A stretch of DNA of 64,000 nt from Metabacillus malikii (GTDB taxonomy: Bacteria > Bacillota > Bacilli > Bacillales > Bacillaceae), in assembly GCF_030813355.1 (NCBI RefSeq), contig NZ_JAUSUD010000015.1, positions 50,543-114,542 of the forward strand. Reading direction: 5' to 3'. The position numbers and the translations under genes were made by a program. Below, one piece after another: positions 26,196-35,386 of the stretch. Below the pieces are notes generated by a model, which searched no databases, was not told the origin of the DNA, and worked only from the letters and a program-made list of their open reading frames with translations. Position 1 is the first letter of the stretch, and each line of letters begins with the position of its first letter.

Positions 26196-26615
26196 ATGGC
26201 GAAGAAAACACTCTATTTTTTATGTACTGGAAACTCATGCCGAAGCCAAATGGCCGAAGCTTGGGGAAAGAAATATTTAAGCGAAGAATGGGACGTAAAA
26301 AGTGCGGGTATTGAAGCACATGGTCTAAATCCAAATGCTGTAAAAGCAATGAAAGAAGTAGGTATTGACATCACTGACCAGACATCAGATATAATCGACC
26401 CGGACATTTTAAACAACGCTGAATTTGTTGTCACATTATGTGGGGATGCTGCTGATAAATGTCCGACGACACCGCCACAAGTTAAACGTGCCCATTGGGG
26501 ATTTGATGACCCTGCAAAAGCAGAAGGAACTGATGAGGAAAAGTGGGCAGTCTTTCAAAGAGTGCGTGACGAAATTGGTGAAAGAATCAAGCAGTTTTCA
26601 GAAACTGGGGAATAA
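26196..26615 (+). CDS. arsC: ArsC arsenate reductase, thioredoxin-coupled
   Basis: A 139-aa low-molecular-weight-phosphatase-fold reductase with the P-loop CTGNSCRSQ (Cys10, Cys15), Cys82 and Cys89 at the positions of B. subtilis and S. aureus ArsC. It reduces arsenate to arsenite with electrons from thioredoxin, and ArsB exports the product. AAAGGAGAAAG precedes the ATG. Last gene of the ars operon. Confidence 0.95.
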   Translation: MAKKTLYFLCTGNSCRSQMAEAWGKKYLSEEWDVKSAGIEAHGLNPNAVKAMKEVGIDITDQTSDIIDPDILNNAEFVVTLCGDAADKCPTTPPQVKRAHWGFDDPAKAEGTDEEKWAVFQRVRDEIGERIKQFSETGE

Positions 26616-26628
26616 TCTTCAATAAATG

Positions 26629-26660
26629 AGTGAGATTCTTATGGATCTTACTCTTTTTTT
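26629..26660 (+). terminator. Terminator of the arsRBC operon
   Basis: AGTGAGAT pairs with ATCTTACT and is followed by seven T residues. A sequence-related terminator ends cypC (28254-28284). Confidence 0.8.
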
Positions 26661-26680
26661 GTGTACAAACAACATAGAGG

Positions 26681-26801
26681 GTATGTCGAATTTTATCGAA
26701 TGACAGATTTTTTAGTGAAGTTGACAGATTTTCTTCAAAAGTTGAGAGATTTTTCCTAAATCTTGAGAGAAAAACTTGAAAAGTTGGGAGATTTTCACTA
26801 A
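26681..26801. repeat. Phased 21-nt repeat block, copy 1
   Basis: Five units starting with TGA(C/G)AGATTTT begin at 26701, 26722, 26743, 26764 and 26785, exactly 21 nt apart, after a GTATGTCGAATTTTATCGAA lead. A second copy with the same lead and phase lies at 28307-28426, so the two blocks flank cypC as direct repeats. Fills most of the gap between arsC and cypC. Confidence 0.85.
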
Positions 26802-26904
26802 CACGGGCTTATAATAAGTTGCTAGAATTCTAATTGTGTTGCGAATAGCTAGGTAGTATTTAACAAATGATAAAATGAGCACATTTTAAGCAGGAGCTGA
26901 TTCG

Positions 26905-28158
26905 ATGTCTAACACGATTCCTCATGAAGAGGGTATGGATAATACTCTTAACCTATTAAAGGAAGGTTATAGGTATATATTAAATAGACGCCGTAACTAT
27001 AACTCGAATGTCTTTGAGACCCGAATATTAGGTAAAAAAGCAATATGTATGGGAGGAAAGGAAGCAGTTGAACTTTTTTATCACCTAGAAAAGTTCAAAA
27101 GGGAAGGTGCAGCACCTAACCGCGTGAAACAAACGTTATTTGGTAAAAAAGCGATACAAACAGTAGATGGGGCAAACCATCAACATCGTAAAGAAAAGTT
27201 CATGTCACTTATGTCGCCGGACAATCTAAATAGATTAAAGCGGATTTTGAAACAAGAGTGGAGAACTGCGGCTAAGCATTGGGAACAGCTGGAACAAATT
27301 ATTTTTTACGAAGAAGTTCAGAAACTGTTATGCAAGACCGCCTGTGAGTGGGCTGGTGTTCCTGTAGCGGAAGATGAATTGGAGCGCTTAACAAACGATT
27401 TAGTGGCAATGTATGAGTCTCCCGCTGCAATCGGTCCAAATCACTGGAAAGGAAGACATGCGAGAAATCGTGTGGAAAAGTGGGTGGCAGAACTTGTTGA
27501 AAAGGTGCGTAACGAGCAAATTCAACCTTCTGAAAATACTGCTTTATATACGTTCACATCGATGCGTAATTTAGATGGTGTGCTTCTTGACAAAGAGACT
27601 GTAGCAGTGGAAGTCATCAATATATTGAGACCAATTGTTGCAATTTCGATATTTATTAATTTTACACTGCTTGCTTTGCACAATCATCCGGAAGAAAGAG
27701 AAAAACTTGTCAGTGATGATGGGAAATATGCACATATGTTCATTCAAGAAGTCCGTCGTTATTATCCGTTTTTTCCCTTTGTAGTAGCGCGGGTGAAACA
27801 AGATTTTATCTGGAATAACTATAAGTTTGAAGAAAATACATTAACGTTTTTAGATTTGTATGGAACAAACCATGACCCCGAAATTTGGGATAAACCTGAC
27901 TTGTTCCATCCACAGCGCTTCAGTGAATGGAAAGGAAGCCCTTTTGAATTTATTCCACAAGGTGGTGGGGATTATGTAATGGGACATCGATGTGCAGGTG
28001 AATGGGTGACGATTGAAATAATGAAAGAGAGTTTGGATTTTTTATTGAATAGCCTTGAGTATGAAATTCCCGAACAAGACTTAAGCTATAGCATGACTAG
28101 TATACCGAGCATACCTCACAGTAAGATTGTCCTTAAAATGATAAAGATTAGAGAATGA
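26905..28158 (+). CDS. cypC: Cytochrome P450 fatty-acid peroxygenase (CYP152)
   Basis: A 417-aa H2O2-dependent P450 that hydroxylates (and partly decarboxylates) fatty acids. The heme loop is [15 protein letters not shown] with Cys363 as ligand, and the I-helix has Arg242-Pro243 ([10 protein letters not shown]) in place of the usual acid-Thr pair; both residue numbers equal those of B. subtilis P450BSbeta. ATG with AGCAGGAGCTG upstream. It stands alone between direct 21-nt-repeat blocks and has its own terminator. Confidence 0.93.
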   Translation: MSNTIPHEEGMDNTLNLLKEGYRYILNRRRNYNSNVFETRILGKKAICMGGKEAVELFYHLEKFKREGAAPNRVKQTLFGKKAIQTVDGANHQHRKEKFMSLMSPDNLNRLKRILKQEWRTAAKHWEQLEQIIFYEEVQKLLCKTACEWAGVPVAEDELERLTNDLVAMYESPAAIGPNHWKGRHARNRVEKWVAELVEKVRNEQIQPSENTALYTFTSMRNLDGVLLDKETVAVEVINILRPIVAISIFINFTLLALHNHPEEREKLVSDDGKYAHMFIQEVRRYYPFFPFVVARVKQDFIWNNYKFEENTLTFLDLYGTNHDPEIWDKPDLFHPQRFSEWKGSPFEFIPQGGGDYVMGHRCAGEWVTIEIMKESLDFLLNSLEYEIPEQDLSYSMTSIPSIPHSKIVLKMIKIRE

Positions 28159-28253
28159 GTGTGAATGCTGAAGATAAAGTAACAAGTATAACGAGTAGTC
28201 GGTTTCATTGATGCTAGAATTACGAGTAGTAAAACATTGGAACCCCGATGACA

Positions 28254-28284
28254 AAGTGAGATTCTAAAAAATCTTACTTTTTTT
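28254..28284 (+). terminator. Terminator of cypC
   Basis: AAGTGAGATT pairs with AATCTTACTT, followed by TTTTT. Confidence 0.8.
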
Positions 28285-28306
28285 ATACAATTTTTCGATA
28301 ATGTGT

Positions 28307-28426
28307 GTGTGTCGAAATTCATCGAATGACAGATTTTTTAGTGAAGTTGACAGATTTCATTCAAAAGTTGAGAGATTTTCCCCCAATCTTGAGAGATAAA
28401 CGTGAAAAGTTGAGAGATTTTCACTA
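28307..28426. repeat. Phased 21-nt repeat block, copy 2
   Basis: Units start at 28327, 28348, 28369, 28390 and 28411, again exactly 21 nt apart, and the block is over 80 percent identical to the copy at 26681-26801. The remaining 100 bp up to the next gene end are AT-rich without features. Confidence 0.85.
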
Positions 28427-28523
28427 CTAAGTACTATGACAATTACAAAATCGAATTAAAAGTAAGGAGAATTCACTCTGTTCATGAAAAAAGTGACTAA
28501 TAGCAGTCACCTTTGATTAGAAT

Positions 28524-30611
28524 TTATTTAATAAATTTCATTAACTCATCATTTTCTAGAAACGATTTCACTAATTGATTACTTATAAGTGGTTTGCTGT
28601 AGAAATAGCCTTGACCGAAATCACAACCGTATTGGTTTAGAATTTGATGTTGTTGTTCCGTTTCGATTCCTTCGGCAACGACTGATAAATCTAAATTGTG
28701 GGCTAACTTTACGATAGCATCGACGAATGACATATTTTTTCGGTCTGATAGTTCCCCGATGAACGATTTATCAAGCTTTAGAATATCTACTGGTAGCTTC
28801 AATAAGTATGATAAGGATGAAAAGCCTGTACCGAAGTCATCAATTGCTATTTTCATTCCTAATTCCTTCAGTTCATGGATTGTTTCAATTGCTAAACTAG
28901 GATTAGAGATCATAACACTTTCAGTTATTTCCAACATTAAACATTCGGGGTTAGTATTTGTACTATTAATGATTTTCTTAACATCTTCTACTAGCGTCCC
29001 TTTCTCGAGATGTTTTGCTGAAATATTCACTGAAATGGGAACCTTTTTGTATCCTTTTACACACCAGTCCTTTAACTGTATACAAACTTTTTCAAGTACC
29101 CACATTGTTATCGGAATGATAAGGTTATTATCTTCAGCCAAGTGAATGAATTCGAGAGGAGAAATTAACCCTCTAGTTGGGTGTTGCCATCGGATTAGCG
29201 CTTCTACCGAGTTTAATTCTTTAGTAGCTAAATTATATTTTGGTTGATACACAAGAAACAGCTCATTGTTGATAATCGCTTTTTCTAAATCTTGTACCAT
29301 AACCTTGTCTGTTAAATCACTTGAAGGATCCTGGTAAAATTGAAAGTTGTTTCTACCTGTTTGTTTTGCTTTATACAAAGTCATGTCTGCGCACTTCATT
29401 AGAGCAGAAGCATCTCTGCTCGTATCGGGGAAAATCGAAATACCGATTGAAGACGTTGTCACAAATTCATGTTCGTTTATTTCCCATTTATTTTGCAGTG
29501 AATCTAAAATTCTGGTGGCGATAAGTTCTGCTTCATTTTCATGGGAGATATGTGGTAATAATACGACGAATTCATCTCCACCAAGTCGGGCGATGACATC
29601 ATTTTTTCTAAGACACTTCGTTATTCTTCTGACGAATTGGATTAATAAGTTATCTCCAACACCATGACCGAACGTGTCGTTGACCCATTTAAACCTATCG
29701 ACATCAAGAAGTAACAGTGCAAATTTATCGTTTTTAGTGGATGTGATTGCTTCCTGAAGTTTATCTAAAAAAGCTCGACGATTAGGAACTCCTGTTAAAA
29801 TATCATGAAATGCCATATGTTTAAGTTCATCTTCAAGTCGTTTTTTCTCCGTTACATCACGCGAAACTGCAACGACAGACGTGACTTCGCCTTCGATAAA
29901 AACAGGTTCAAGATTTGTTTCGACCCATATTGTTTCTTTTTTTGCTGAGATAAATCGAAATAATGTTGATTTTCCTTTCCCTTCTTGAAATACTTCTTGT
30001 AAAACTTTACGTCCTTCATCTATATCATCAGGGTGCATTCCTTCGTATCTGGTGTTTCCTAAAAGTCTATTTTTATCGATTCCGATTACTTTTTCAACGG
30101 ATGGAGAGGCAAAAGTAATTCGTCCGTTTTTGTCAAAAACAAAGATTAAATCTGTTGTATTTTCTAAGATGAGGCGATATCTTTCTTCACTTTCAGCTAA
30201 GTCTCTCTTCGATTGTACTCTCTCGGTTACATCTCTACTCATGACGATAAGTGCTTTCCTACTGCCGTCGTCATAGAAAAGTGGGATTTTTACGACCTCA
30301 TATATATGACCTTGTTCATTAACGACTTCATCCGTTTTAATTGATTGGCCATATGCACTTGCTTGTCTGTCTGATTCCATATAAGCTTTATATACTTGTT
30401 TAAATATTGGAGATACAAGACTTAATTCTTCGTCTGTTTTTCCGATATATGAATCTTTATTAAGTTTGTATAACTTTAGTGCATGGTTATTTGCGAATAT
30501 ATACTTTCCTTCACCATCCTTCATCACGATAATATCAGGTGATTCGTTAATAATTGTCTCTAAGTTGTCAATTTTCTCTTTGAGTTGGTTGATGTCATTT
30601 CTATCATTCAT
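28524..30611 (-). CDS. PAS-PAS-GGDEF-EAL c-di-GMP signalling protein
   Basis: About 695 aa, soluble. Two PAS domains lie at roughly 20-135 (INESPDIIVMKDGEGKYIFANN) and 145-265 (ILENTTDLIFVFDKNGRITFAS). The GGDEF domain (about 275-435) has FHDILTGVPNRRAF and the intact catalytic motif RLGGDEF. The EAL domain (about 450-690) has EALIRW, NISAKHL, EITESV, IDDFGTGFSSLSYL and AEGIETEQQ, so both cyclase and phosphodiesterase residues look intact. It probably tunes c-di-GMP in response to a cytoplasmic cue. ATG at 30611 with TAGGAG upstream; GTG at 30614 is also possible. Single-gene unit. Confidence 0.9.
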   Translation of the reverse strand: MNDRNDINQLKEKIDNLETIINESPDIIVMKDGEGKYIFANNHALKLYKLNKDSYIGKTDEELSLVSPIFKQVYKAYMESDRQASAYGQSIKTDEVVNEQGHIYEVVKIPLFYDDGSRKALIVMSRDVTERVQSKRDLAESEERYRLILENTTDLIFVFDKNGRITFASPSVEKVIGIDKNRLLGNTRYEGMHPDDIDEGRKVLQEVFQEGKGKSTLFRFISAKKETIWVETNLEPVFIEGEVTSVVAVSRDVTEKKRLEDELKHMAFHDILTGVPNRRAFLDKLQEAITSTKNDKFALLLLDVDRFKWVNDTFGHGVGDNLLIQFVRRITKCLRKNDVIARLGGDEFVVLLPHISHENEAELIATRILDSLQNKWEINEHEFVTTSSIGISIFPDTSRDASALMKCADMTLYKAKQTGRNNFQFYQDPSSDLTDKVMVQDLEKAIINNELFLVYQPKYNLATKELNSVEALIRWQHPTRGLISPLEFIHLAEDNNLIIPITMWVLEKVCIQLKDWCVKGYKKVPISVNISAKHLEKGTLVEDVKKIINSTNTNPECLMLEITESVMISNPSLAIETIHELKELGMKIAIDDFGTGFSSLSYLLKLPVDILKLDKSFIGELSDRKNMSFVDAIVKLAHNLDLSVVAEGIETEQQHQILNQYGCDFGQGYFYSKPLISNQLVKSFLENDELMKFIK

Positions 30612-30836
30612 CACTGAATTCTCCTAACATACATCCACTTTTTTATAGCTTACCCTCCCCATAAAATAATTACAATTACTTTTATGGGGACAGTCCCACT
30701 AGCGTTGCACGTGTTGAAAAATAACCCAAAAATGTTATAAAAAGTATTTACTAAACATAAAAAAACTCCTATTGTAGAAGTTGTGACCTTGTTTTGTTCC
30801 CTAAACAAACAAGTCTTCCACAAAGGAGTACAAAAA

Positions 30837-32039
30837 ATGAATAGTAAAATTATAGGCCGAGAAATGCTTATTTGTCAATGCTTATCTCTTCTACCTACAG
30901 AAGATTTTGACTGCCCATTACTTGACTATGGGAATTATAAGCTTACCACGAAATCTTTATTAAAAATTTTTGTATCCGCACAGTTAGACCAATGGAGTTC
31001 CTATGCACACATGGAGGAGAAGCTAAGGGCTTATCCAGAACTATGTAAAGAACTTGATATTAAAGGAATAAGTGGCTCACAATTGAGCCGTCGTATCAAC
31101 GATCTTCCAACCGAATGGGTACAAAAACTTTTTATTAAAGTGGTAAAGAAAATTAAACAACTTACGCATTCAAATAAAGGATTACCAAATGGTATTGGTC
31201 GCCTACATATTGTTGATTCTACTGAAATAAGATTACCAGAAAACTTGTGTGATTGGGCATTTATTTCAAAGGGACATAATGCAGTGAAAATGCATACTAG
31301 ATTAACTGTTGTCTCAAAAGATATTGTATTTCCAGACAAAATTGTACCTTCAACAGGTACTGTGAGTGATTACGAAAGTTCGGATTCCTTAGTTGAAGAA
31401 GCAGATGCCATCTATGTGATGGACCGTGGTTATCCTTCGAGAAAAAACTTAATGGATTGGCAAAAGAAAGAGATCTCGTTTGTCGTTCGAATAACGAAGA
31501 ATCTTCGATTATATACATTGGAAAAATATGAACCAAGTCACCCATCTGTCATTAAAGATGAAAAAGTCTTATATGGGATTTCTGATATACCAATTAGATA
31601 CATTGAGTTTGTAGATGAAAAAGAAAGAACATATAGAATTTTAACGACAAGGTTTGATTTCACAGCTCAACAAGTGATGGAAATCTATCGTAATCGTTGG
31701 ATAATTGAGTTATTTTTCAAATGGATTAAGCAGCATCTTAAATTAACAAAGCTCTGGAGTACGAAGCCACAGGGGATTTGGAACCAAATGTTCCTAGCAC
31801 TTATTGCCTTCGGACTTTCATTGATTGTAAAACTGCAAACCGAGTCAACGAAGACCCCATGGCAATTCTTTCGGCTTGTCCAAACGTATCTCTATCAACC
31901 AGTAGAATCCTTTATGAAAGAATTACAATTAAAAAAGAAGAAAAAATCTAAAGGAAGGCAAAAGATACCTGACCAAAAACCGAAAGTAGTGCCGTTGTAT
32001 GGTAATGTAGCCCTGGTGAAGAAGGAAAAAGGAAAGTAG
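30837..32039 (+). CDS. IS4-family DDE transposase
   Basis: A 400-aa transposase of the IS4 superfamily. The three catalytic acids fit HIVDSTEI (first D), YVMDRGYPS (second D) and the C-terminal signature YRNRWIIELFFKWIKQHLKL, the Y-x2-R-x3-E-x6-K pattern of the family. The ATG at 30837 follows CAAAGGAG; the longer GTG-start version lies in the IR region and is unlikely. The gene is complete, so the element may be active. Confidence 0.9.
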   Translation: MNSKIIGREMLICQCLSLLPTEDFDCPLLDYGNYKLTTKSLLKIFVSAQLDQWSSYAHMEEKLRAYPELCKELDIKGISGSQLSRRINDLPTEWVQKLFIKVVKKIKQLTHSNKGLPNGIGRLHIVDSTEIRLPENLCDWAFISKGHNAVKMHTRLTVVSKDIVFPDKIVPSTGTVSDYESSDSLVEEADAIYVMDRGYPSRKNLMDWQKKEISFVVRITKNLRLYTLEKYEPSHPSVIKDEKVLYGISDIPIRYIEFVDEKERTYRILTTRFDFTAQQVMEIYRNRWIIELFFKWIKQHLKLTKLWSTKPQGIWNQMFLALIAFGLSLIVKLQTESTKTPWQFFRLVQTYLYQPVESFMKELQLKKKKKSKGRQKIPDQKPKVVPLYGNVALVKKEKGK

Positions 32040-32060
32040 TCATTGAAGTAAATAATATGT

Positions 32061-32107
32061 AAAAAAAAGGGAACAAGGTCACTTAGGAACCAGTTTCCCT
32101 TTTTTTA
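32061..32107 (+). terminator. Terminator-like hairpin at the IS right end
   Basis: AAAAAAAGGGAAC pairs with GTTTCCCTTTTTTT around an 18-nt loop that contains the AACAAGGTCAC end motif. It stops transcription from the transposase gene. Confidence 0.7.
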
Positions 32108-32177
32108 CTTCCCACGGAAAGAGCAGAAGTAAATATTATCCATAATTTAAAGTTTATTACAATCATGCAATGCCAGT

Positions 32178-32266
32178 GGGACAGTCCCTCATTTCAATAA
32201 AGCATTAAAGAAGTGAGGGACAGTCCCCCAGTTCAATAAAGCGTTAAAGTAGTGAGGGACAGTCCC
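32178..32266. repeat. GGGACAGTCCC array, 39-nt period (array 1)
   Basis: Three GGGACAGTCCC palindromes start at 32178, 32217 and 32256, exactly 39 nt apart, with similar spacers (CAATAAAGCRTTAAAG). Same family as 40102-40190 and 40420-40522. Confidence 0.85.
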
Positions 32267-32400
32267 CAAAATAAGTCCCCAAAATAAATTATTAAAACAT
32301 AACTGTTGACAGTTCAAATCAAATTGTGATAAATTTATCTCAGGTTAAAGATATTTGATTTGAAGATAAGTGAATCCGAAATAAAATTTTTTTACACAAT

Positions 32401-32416
32401 ATCTCGAATTCGAGAT
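32401..32416. promoter_or_regulatory. MhqR box before yceI
   Basis: ATCTCGAATTCGAGAT is a perfect 16-bp palindrome 27 bp before the yceI start. It fits the operator described for the B. subtilis quinone-responsive repressor MhqR, whose gene is 0.6 kb downstream. Confidence 0.85.
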
Positions 32417-32442
32417 GAAAAACCAATTAGGAGGAAACAAAA

Positions 32443-32970
32443 ATGACAAAATGGGTAGTTGACCAATCACATTCATCAGTAGGTTTTGAAGTAAAACATA
32501 TGATGGTATCAAAAGTAAAAGGACAATTTGATGCATATACTGCAGAAGTCGAAGCAGATGATTTAACAGATTTAACTGGAGCTTCAATTTCTTTCACATT
32601 TGATGTAGCGAGTATAAACACACATAGTGAGGACCGTGACAATCATTTGAAATCAGCTGATTTCTTTGATGTAGAAAACAATCAAACAATTAACTTCACA
32701 TCGACAAACATTACAAAAGATGGTGAAGATTACAAAGTAACTGGTGACTTAACAATCAAAGGTGTTACAAAGCCTGTAACATTTGATGTAGAATTCGGTG
32801 GAAAAGGTACTAATCCATGGGGCGTAGAAGTTTACGGTTTTGAAGCAGAAGCGAAAATTAATCGTGAAGAATTTGGCCTAACTTGGAATGCAGCGCTTGA
32901 AACAGGTGGCGTACTAGTTGGAAAAGATATTAAAATCAAAGTAGAACTAGAAGTAAATCCTGCCGCTTAA
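32443..32970 (+). CDS. YceI family lipocalin-like protein
   Basis: A 175-aa protein starting TKWVVDQSHSSVGFEVKHMM, the classic YceI opening, with SADFFDVENNQTINFTS, LTIKGVTKPVTFDVE and GLTWNAALETGG later. YceI proteins form a beta-barrel that binds isoprenoid quinones or other long lipids. No signal peptide is present, so it is cytoplasmic here. The MhqR box upstream and the quinone-detoxification genes downstream fit a role in binding quinones. ATG with AGGAGG upstream. Confidence 0.9.
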   Translation: MTKWVVDQSHSSVGFEVKHMMVSKVKGQFDAYTAEVEADDLTDLTGASISFTFDVASINTHSEDRDNHLKSADFFDVENNQTINFTSTNITKDGEDYKVTGDLTIKGVTKPVTFDVEFGGKGTNPWGVEVYGFEAEAKINREEFGLTWNAALETGGVLVGKDIKIKVELEVNPAA

Positions 32971-33037
32971 ACAGCATTTCACAGCTCAGGTGATGATGCG
33001 TACTTGCGTCATCCCTTAGCAGTGAGGAGTGATACGA

Positions 33038-33472
33038 ATGAAACTAGCTAGTGAAGAGTTAAAAGCAGTAACTGTACTCCTTCGCACTTCTCAAGCTATA
33101 CAAGAAGTGATACGGAAAGATGTTGCTTCATATGGCTTAAATCCTACTGAATTCTCGGTTTTAGAGCTGCTGTACCATAAAGGTGACCAGCCTACCCAGT
33201 TAATCGGGAAAAAAGTACTTATATCAAGCAGCAGTATCACGTATGTCGTTGATAAACTTGAGCAAAAAAACTATGTAAAACGCAAAGGCTGTCCAAAAGA
33301 TCGCCGCGTTATCTATGCCGTATTAACGTCAAAAGGGAAGGCATTAATGGATGAAATTTTCCCAAAACATGAGAATAAATTAAAAGAAGTGTTTGAAACT
33401 ATCAATGTAGATGACCTCAAACAAATGTCCACATTTTTAAAACAAGTTGGTTACAAGGCTACTAGCATTTAA
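33038..33472 (+). CDS. mhqR: MhqR-type MarR repressor
   Basis: A 144-aa MarR protein with YGLNPTEFSVLELLYHKGDQ, the recognition helix VLISSSSITYVVDKLEQKNYV and wing KRKGCPKDRRVIYAVLT. B. subtilis MhqR (YkvE) represses genes for quinone and azo-compound detoxification. Two perfect or near-perfect ATCTCGA(A/T)TTCGAGAT palindromes flank it, before yceI and mhqA. The ATG at 33038 has GAGGAGTG seven bases upstream. The single cysteine (KGCPKD) is in the wing; redox sensing there is conceivable but not established. Confidence 0.88.
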   Translation: MKLASEELKAVTVLLRTSQAIQEVIRKDVASYGLNPTEFSVLELLYHKGDQPTQLIGKKVLISSSSITYVVDKLEQKNYVKRKGCPKDRRVIYAVLTSKGKALMDEIFPKHENKLKEVFETINVDDLKQMSTFLKQVGYKATSI

Positions 33473-33484
33473 TTTTGCAATAAA

Positions 33485-33500
33485 ATCTCGATTTCGAGAT
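33485..33500. promoter_or_regulatory. MhqR box before mhqA
   Basis: ATCTCGATTTCGAGAT differs from the box at 32401 at one central base and lies 23 bp before the mhqA start. Confidence 0.85.
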
Positions 33501-33522
33501 ACTAAAATTGGAGGGATATTGG

Positions 33523-34506
33523 ATGAACGAATTAAAAGGTATTCATCATGTAACCGCAATTACAAGCAGTGCCGAAAAGATATATGATTTTTTCACGTAT
33601 GTATTGGGATTACGCCTCGTAAAGAAAACTGTCAACCAGGACGATATCCGCACATACCATCTATTTTTCGCTGATGATGCAGGTAATCCTGGAACAGATA
33701 TGACATTTTTTGATTTTCCAGGCATACCAAAAGGGGTACATGGAACTAATGAAATATCAAAAACATCTTTTCGGGTTCCAACTGATGCAGCGTTAGAATA
33801 TTGGGTGAAACGATTTAATAAATATAAGGTAGCACATACGGGCATTAAAGAACAATTTGGTAAAAAGACATTATCATTTGTTGATTTTGATGACCAGCAA
33901 TATCAACTCATTTCAGATGAAAAGAATAAGGGTGTTGTATCAGGTACACCGTGGCAAAATGGACCGGTACCTTTAGAATATGCAATTACAGGTTTAGGTC
34001 CAATCTTTGTTAGAACATCTTATTTCGATTATGTAAAGGAATTACTTGAAAGAGTTTTCTTCATGAAAGAAATTGCACAGGAAGAGTCATATCACTTATT
34101 TGAAATGGGTGAAGGCGGTAACGGTGCACAAGTAGTCGTGGAATACAACACAGTGCTTCCGCAAGCAAGACAAGGATTTGGTACAGTCCATCATACAGCA
34201 TTCCGTGTAAATGACCGTGCAGACTTAGAGGCTTGGCAAAACCACTTACAAAGCTTTCAGTTACCAAACTCTGGTTATGTAGAGCGTTACTATTTTGGTT
34301 CACTTTACACAAATGCCGCACCATCCATTCTTTTTGAACTAGCAACAGATGGCCCTGGCTTTATGGGGGATGAGCCTTATGAAACGCTCGGTGAAAAATT
34401 ATCATTACCACCATTCTTTGAAGAGAAACGTGAGCAAATTGAAAAACAAGTACGACCAATTGATACGGTGAGAAGCACATTAAAAATTGAAAAAGACTAT
34501 TTATAA
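33523..34506 (+). CDS. mhqA: Ring-cleaving dioxygenase MhqA (VOC family)
   Basis: A 327-aa glyoxalase/extradiol-dioxygenase protein with two VOC modules. The opening NELKGIHHVTAITSSAEK and the stretches TDMTFFDFPGIPKG and GTVHHTAFRV agree with B. subtilis MhqA (YkcA), induced by methylhydroquinone. Expected metal ligands are the His of IHHVTA, the His of VHHTAF and the Glu of SILFELATD. It probably opens the ring of hydroquinone adducts. ATG at 33523 with GGAGGG upstream; preceded by an MhqR box and followed 13 bp later by an FMN-reductase gene. Confidence 0.9.
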   Translation: MNELKGIHHVTAITSSAEKIYDFFTYVLGLRLVKKTVNQDDIRTYHLFFADDAGNPGTDMTFFDFPGIPKGVHGTNEISKTSFRVPTDAALEYWVKRFNKYKVAHTGIKEQFGKKTLSFVDFDDQQYQLISDEKNKGVVSGTPWQNGPVPLEYAITGLGPIFVRTSYFDYVKELLERVFFMKEIAQEESYHLFEMGEGGNGAQVVVEYNTVLPQARQGFGTVHHTAFRVNDRADLEAWQNHLQSFQLPNSGYVERYYFGSLYTNAAPSILFELATDGPGFMGDEPYETLGEKLSLPPFFEEKREQIEKQVRPIDTVRSTLKIEKDYL

Positions 34507-34519
34507 GGAGGTGACACAG

Positions 34520-35113
34520 ATGGGATTTTTATCAAAATTATTTGGAACGAAACAAGAGGAGGAAGAAACAATGACAAAATTAAACATCGGTATTATTTTA
34601 GGTTCAACACGTGAAGGTCGAGTTAGTCCACAAGTTGGCGCATGGGTAAAAGAAGTAGCAGATAAACGTGGAGATGCGAACTATACAGTGATTGATATAG
34701 CGGATTACAAATTACCATTACTAGGTGAAGCAGGAGCAGACGCATCAGGTGCAGCAGCATGGTCAGAAATTATTGCAGCACAAGACGGCTTCATCTTTAT
34801 CGTTCAAGAATATAACCATTCAATTACAGGTTCATTAAAAAATGCGTTAGATTATCTACGTGATGAATGGAACAATAAAGCAGCAGGAATCGTATCGTAC
34901 GGTTCAGTCGGCGGTGCTCGTGCTGCAGAACATTTACGCGGTATTTTAGGCGAATTATTAGTAGCTGATGTCCGTGTTCATCCAGCATTATCTTTATTTA
35001 ATGATTTTGAAAACGGCTCAGACTTTAAACCACAAGCAGTCCAAGAAGATTCAGTTAACCAAATGTTAGACCAATTAATACCTTGGTCAAAAGCGTTATT
35101 TACAATTCGATAA
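34520..35113 (+). CDS. NADPH-dependent FMN reductase family oxidoreductase
   Basis: A flavodoxin-fold NAD(P)H:FMN oxidoreductase: IGIILGSTREGRVSPQVG (phosphate loop) and FIFIVQEYNHSITGSLKNALDYL, the FMN_red signature. In this operon it probably reduces quinones or azo compounds by two electrons. Two starts each have a strong ribosome binding site: ATG at 34520 (AAGGAGGTGA) giving an amphipathic leader MGFLSKLFGTKQ, and ATG at 34571 (GAGGAGGAAG) giving the usual family N-terminus MTKLNIGI. Both may be used. Follows mhqA in the same operon and ends with a strong terminator. Confidence 0.87.
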   Translation: MGFLSKLFGTKQEEEETMTKLNIGIILGSTREGRVSPQVGAWVKEVADKRGDANYTVIDIADYKLPLLGEAGADASGAAAWSEIIAAQDGFIFIVQEYNHSITGSLKNALDYLRDEWNNKAAGIVSYGSVGGARAAEHLRGILGELLVADVRVHPALSLFNDFENGSDFKPQAVQEDSVNQMLDQLIPWSKALFTIR

Positions 35114-35120
35114 TCATCAT

Positions 35121-35159
35121 TATGTACATGTGCTTCATCATGCACATGTACATAATTTT
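35121..35159 (+). terminator. Terminator of the mhqR-box operon
   Basis: TATGTACATGTGC and GCACATGTACATA form a perfect 13-bp stem followed by ATTTTT. Confidence 0.88.
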
Positions 35160-35386
35160 TAAGTAGGTATAAGGGTTGAGCAAATTGTTATCAATGTGTT
35201 GAAGAATGTGCTCAGAATTTATGCTTGTGTTAGTAAATGGAAAGTTAAGTGATTATGTCTTTGTTTATTTAAGTTACTGATTTAAGAGGTAAGGACATTG
35301 CTAATGGGCATTATAAAAACAACGTGCCTCTCTTTAAATAGGATGTTATCACAAGATTAAATTGCACAACCAAAGGAGAATAGCTG

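Larger units (their letters stand above)
30687..32188 (+). mobile_element. IS4-family insertion sequence with flanking repeat arms
   Basis: A transposase gene lies between partly conserved inverted ends (GTGACCTTGTT at 30783-30793, AACAAGGTCAC at 32072-32082). Outside them are longer inverted arms, GTCCCACTAGCGTTGCA (30694-30710) and TGCAATGCCAGTGGGAC (32166-32182), 15 of 17 positions complementary, each joined to a GGGACAGTCCC palindrome. The element seems to sit in the loop of an older GGGACAGTCCC-type repeat. I could not define its exact ends or a target duplication. Confidence 0.75.

Noticed and set aside
26905..28158. cypC as part of the arsenic operon
   Set aside because: A strong terminator and a repeat block separate it from arsC, and fatty-acid peroxygenase has no known link to arsenic.
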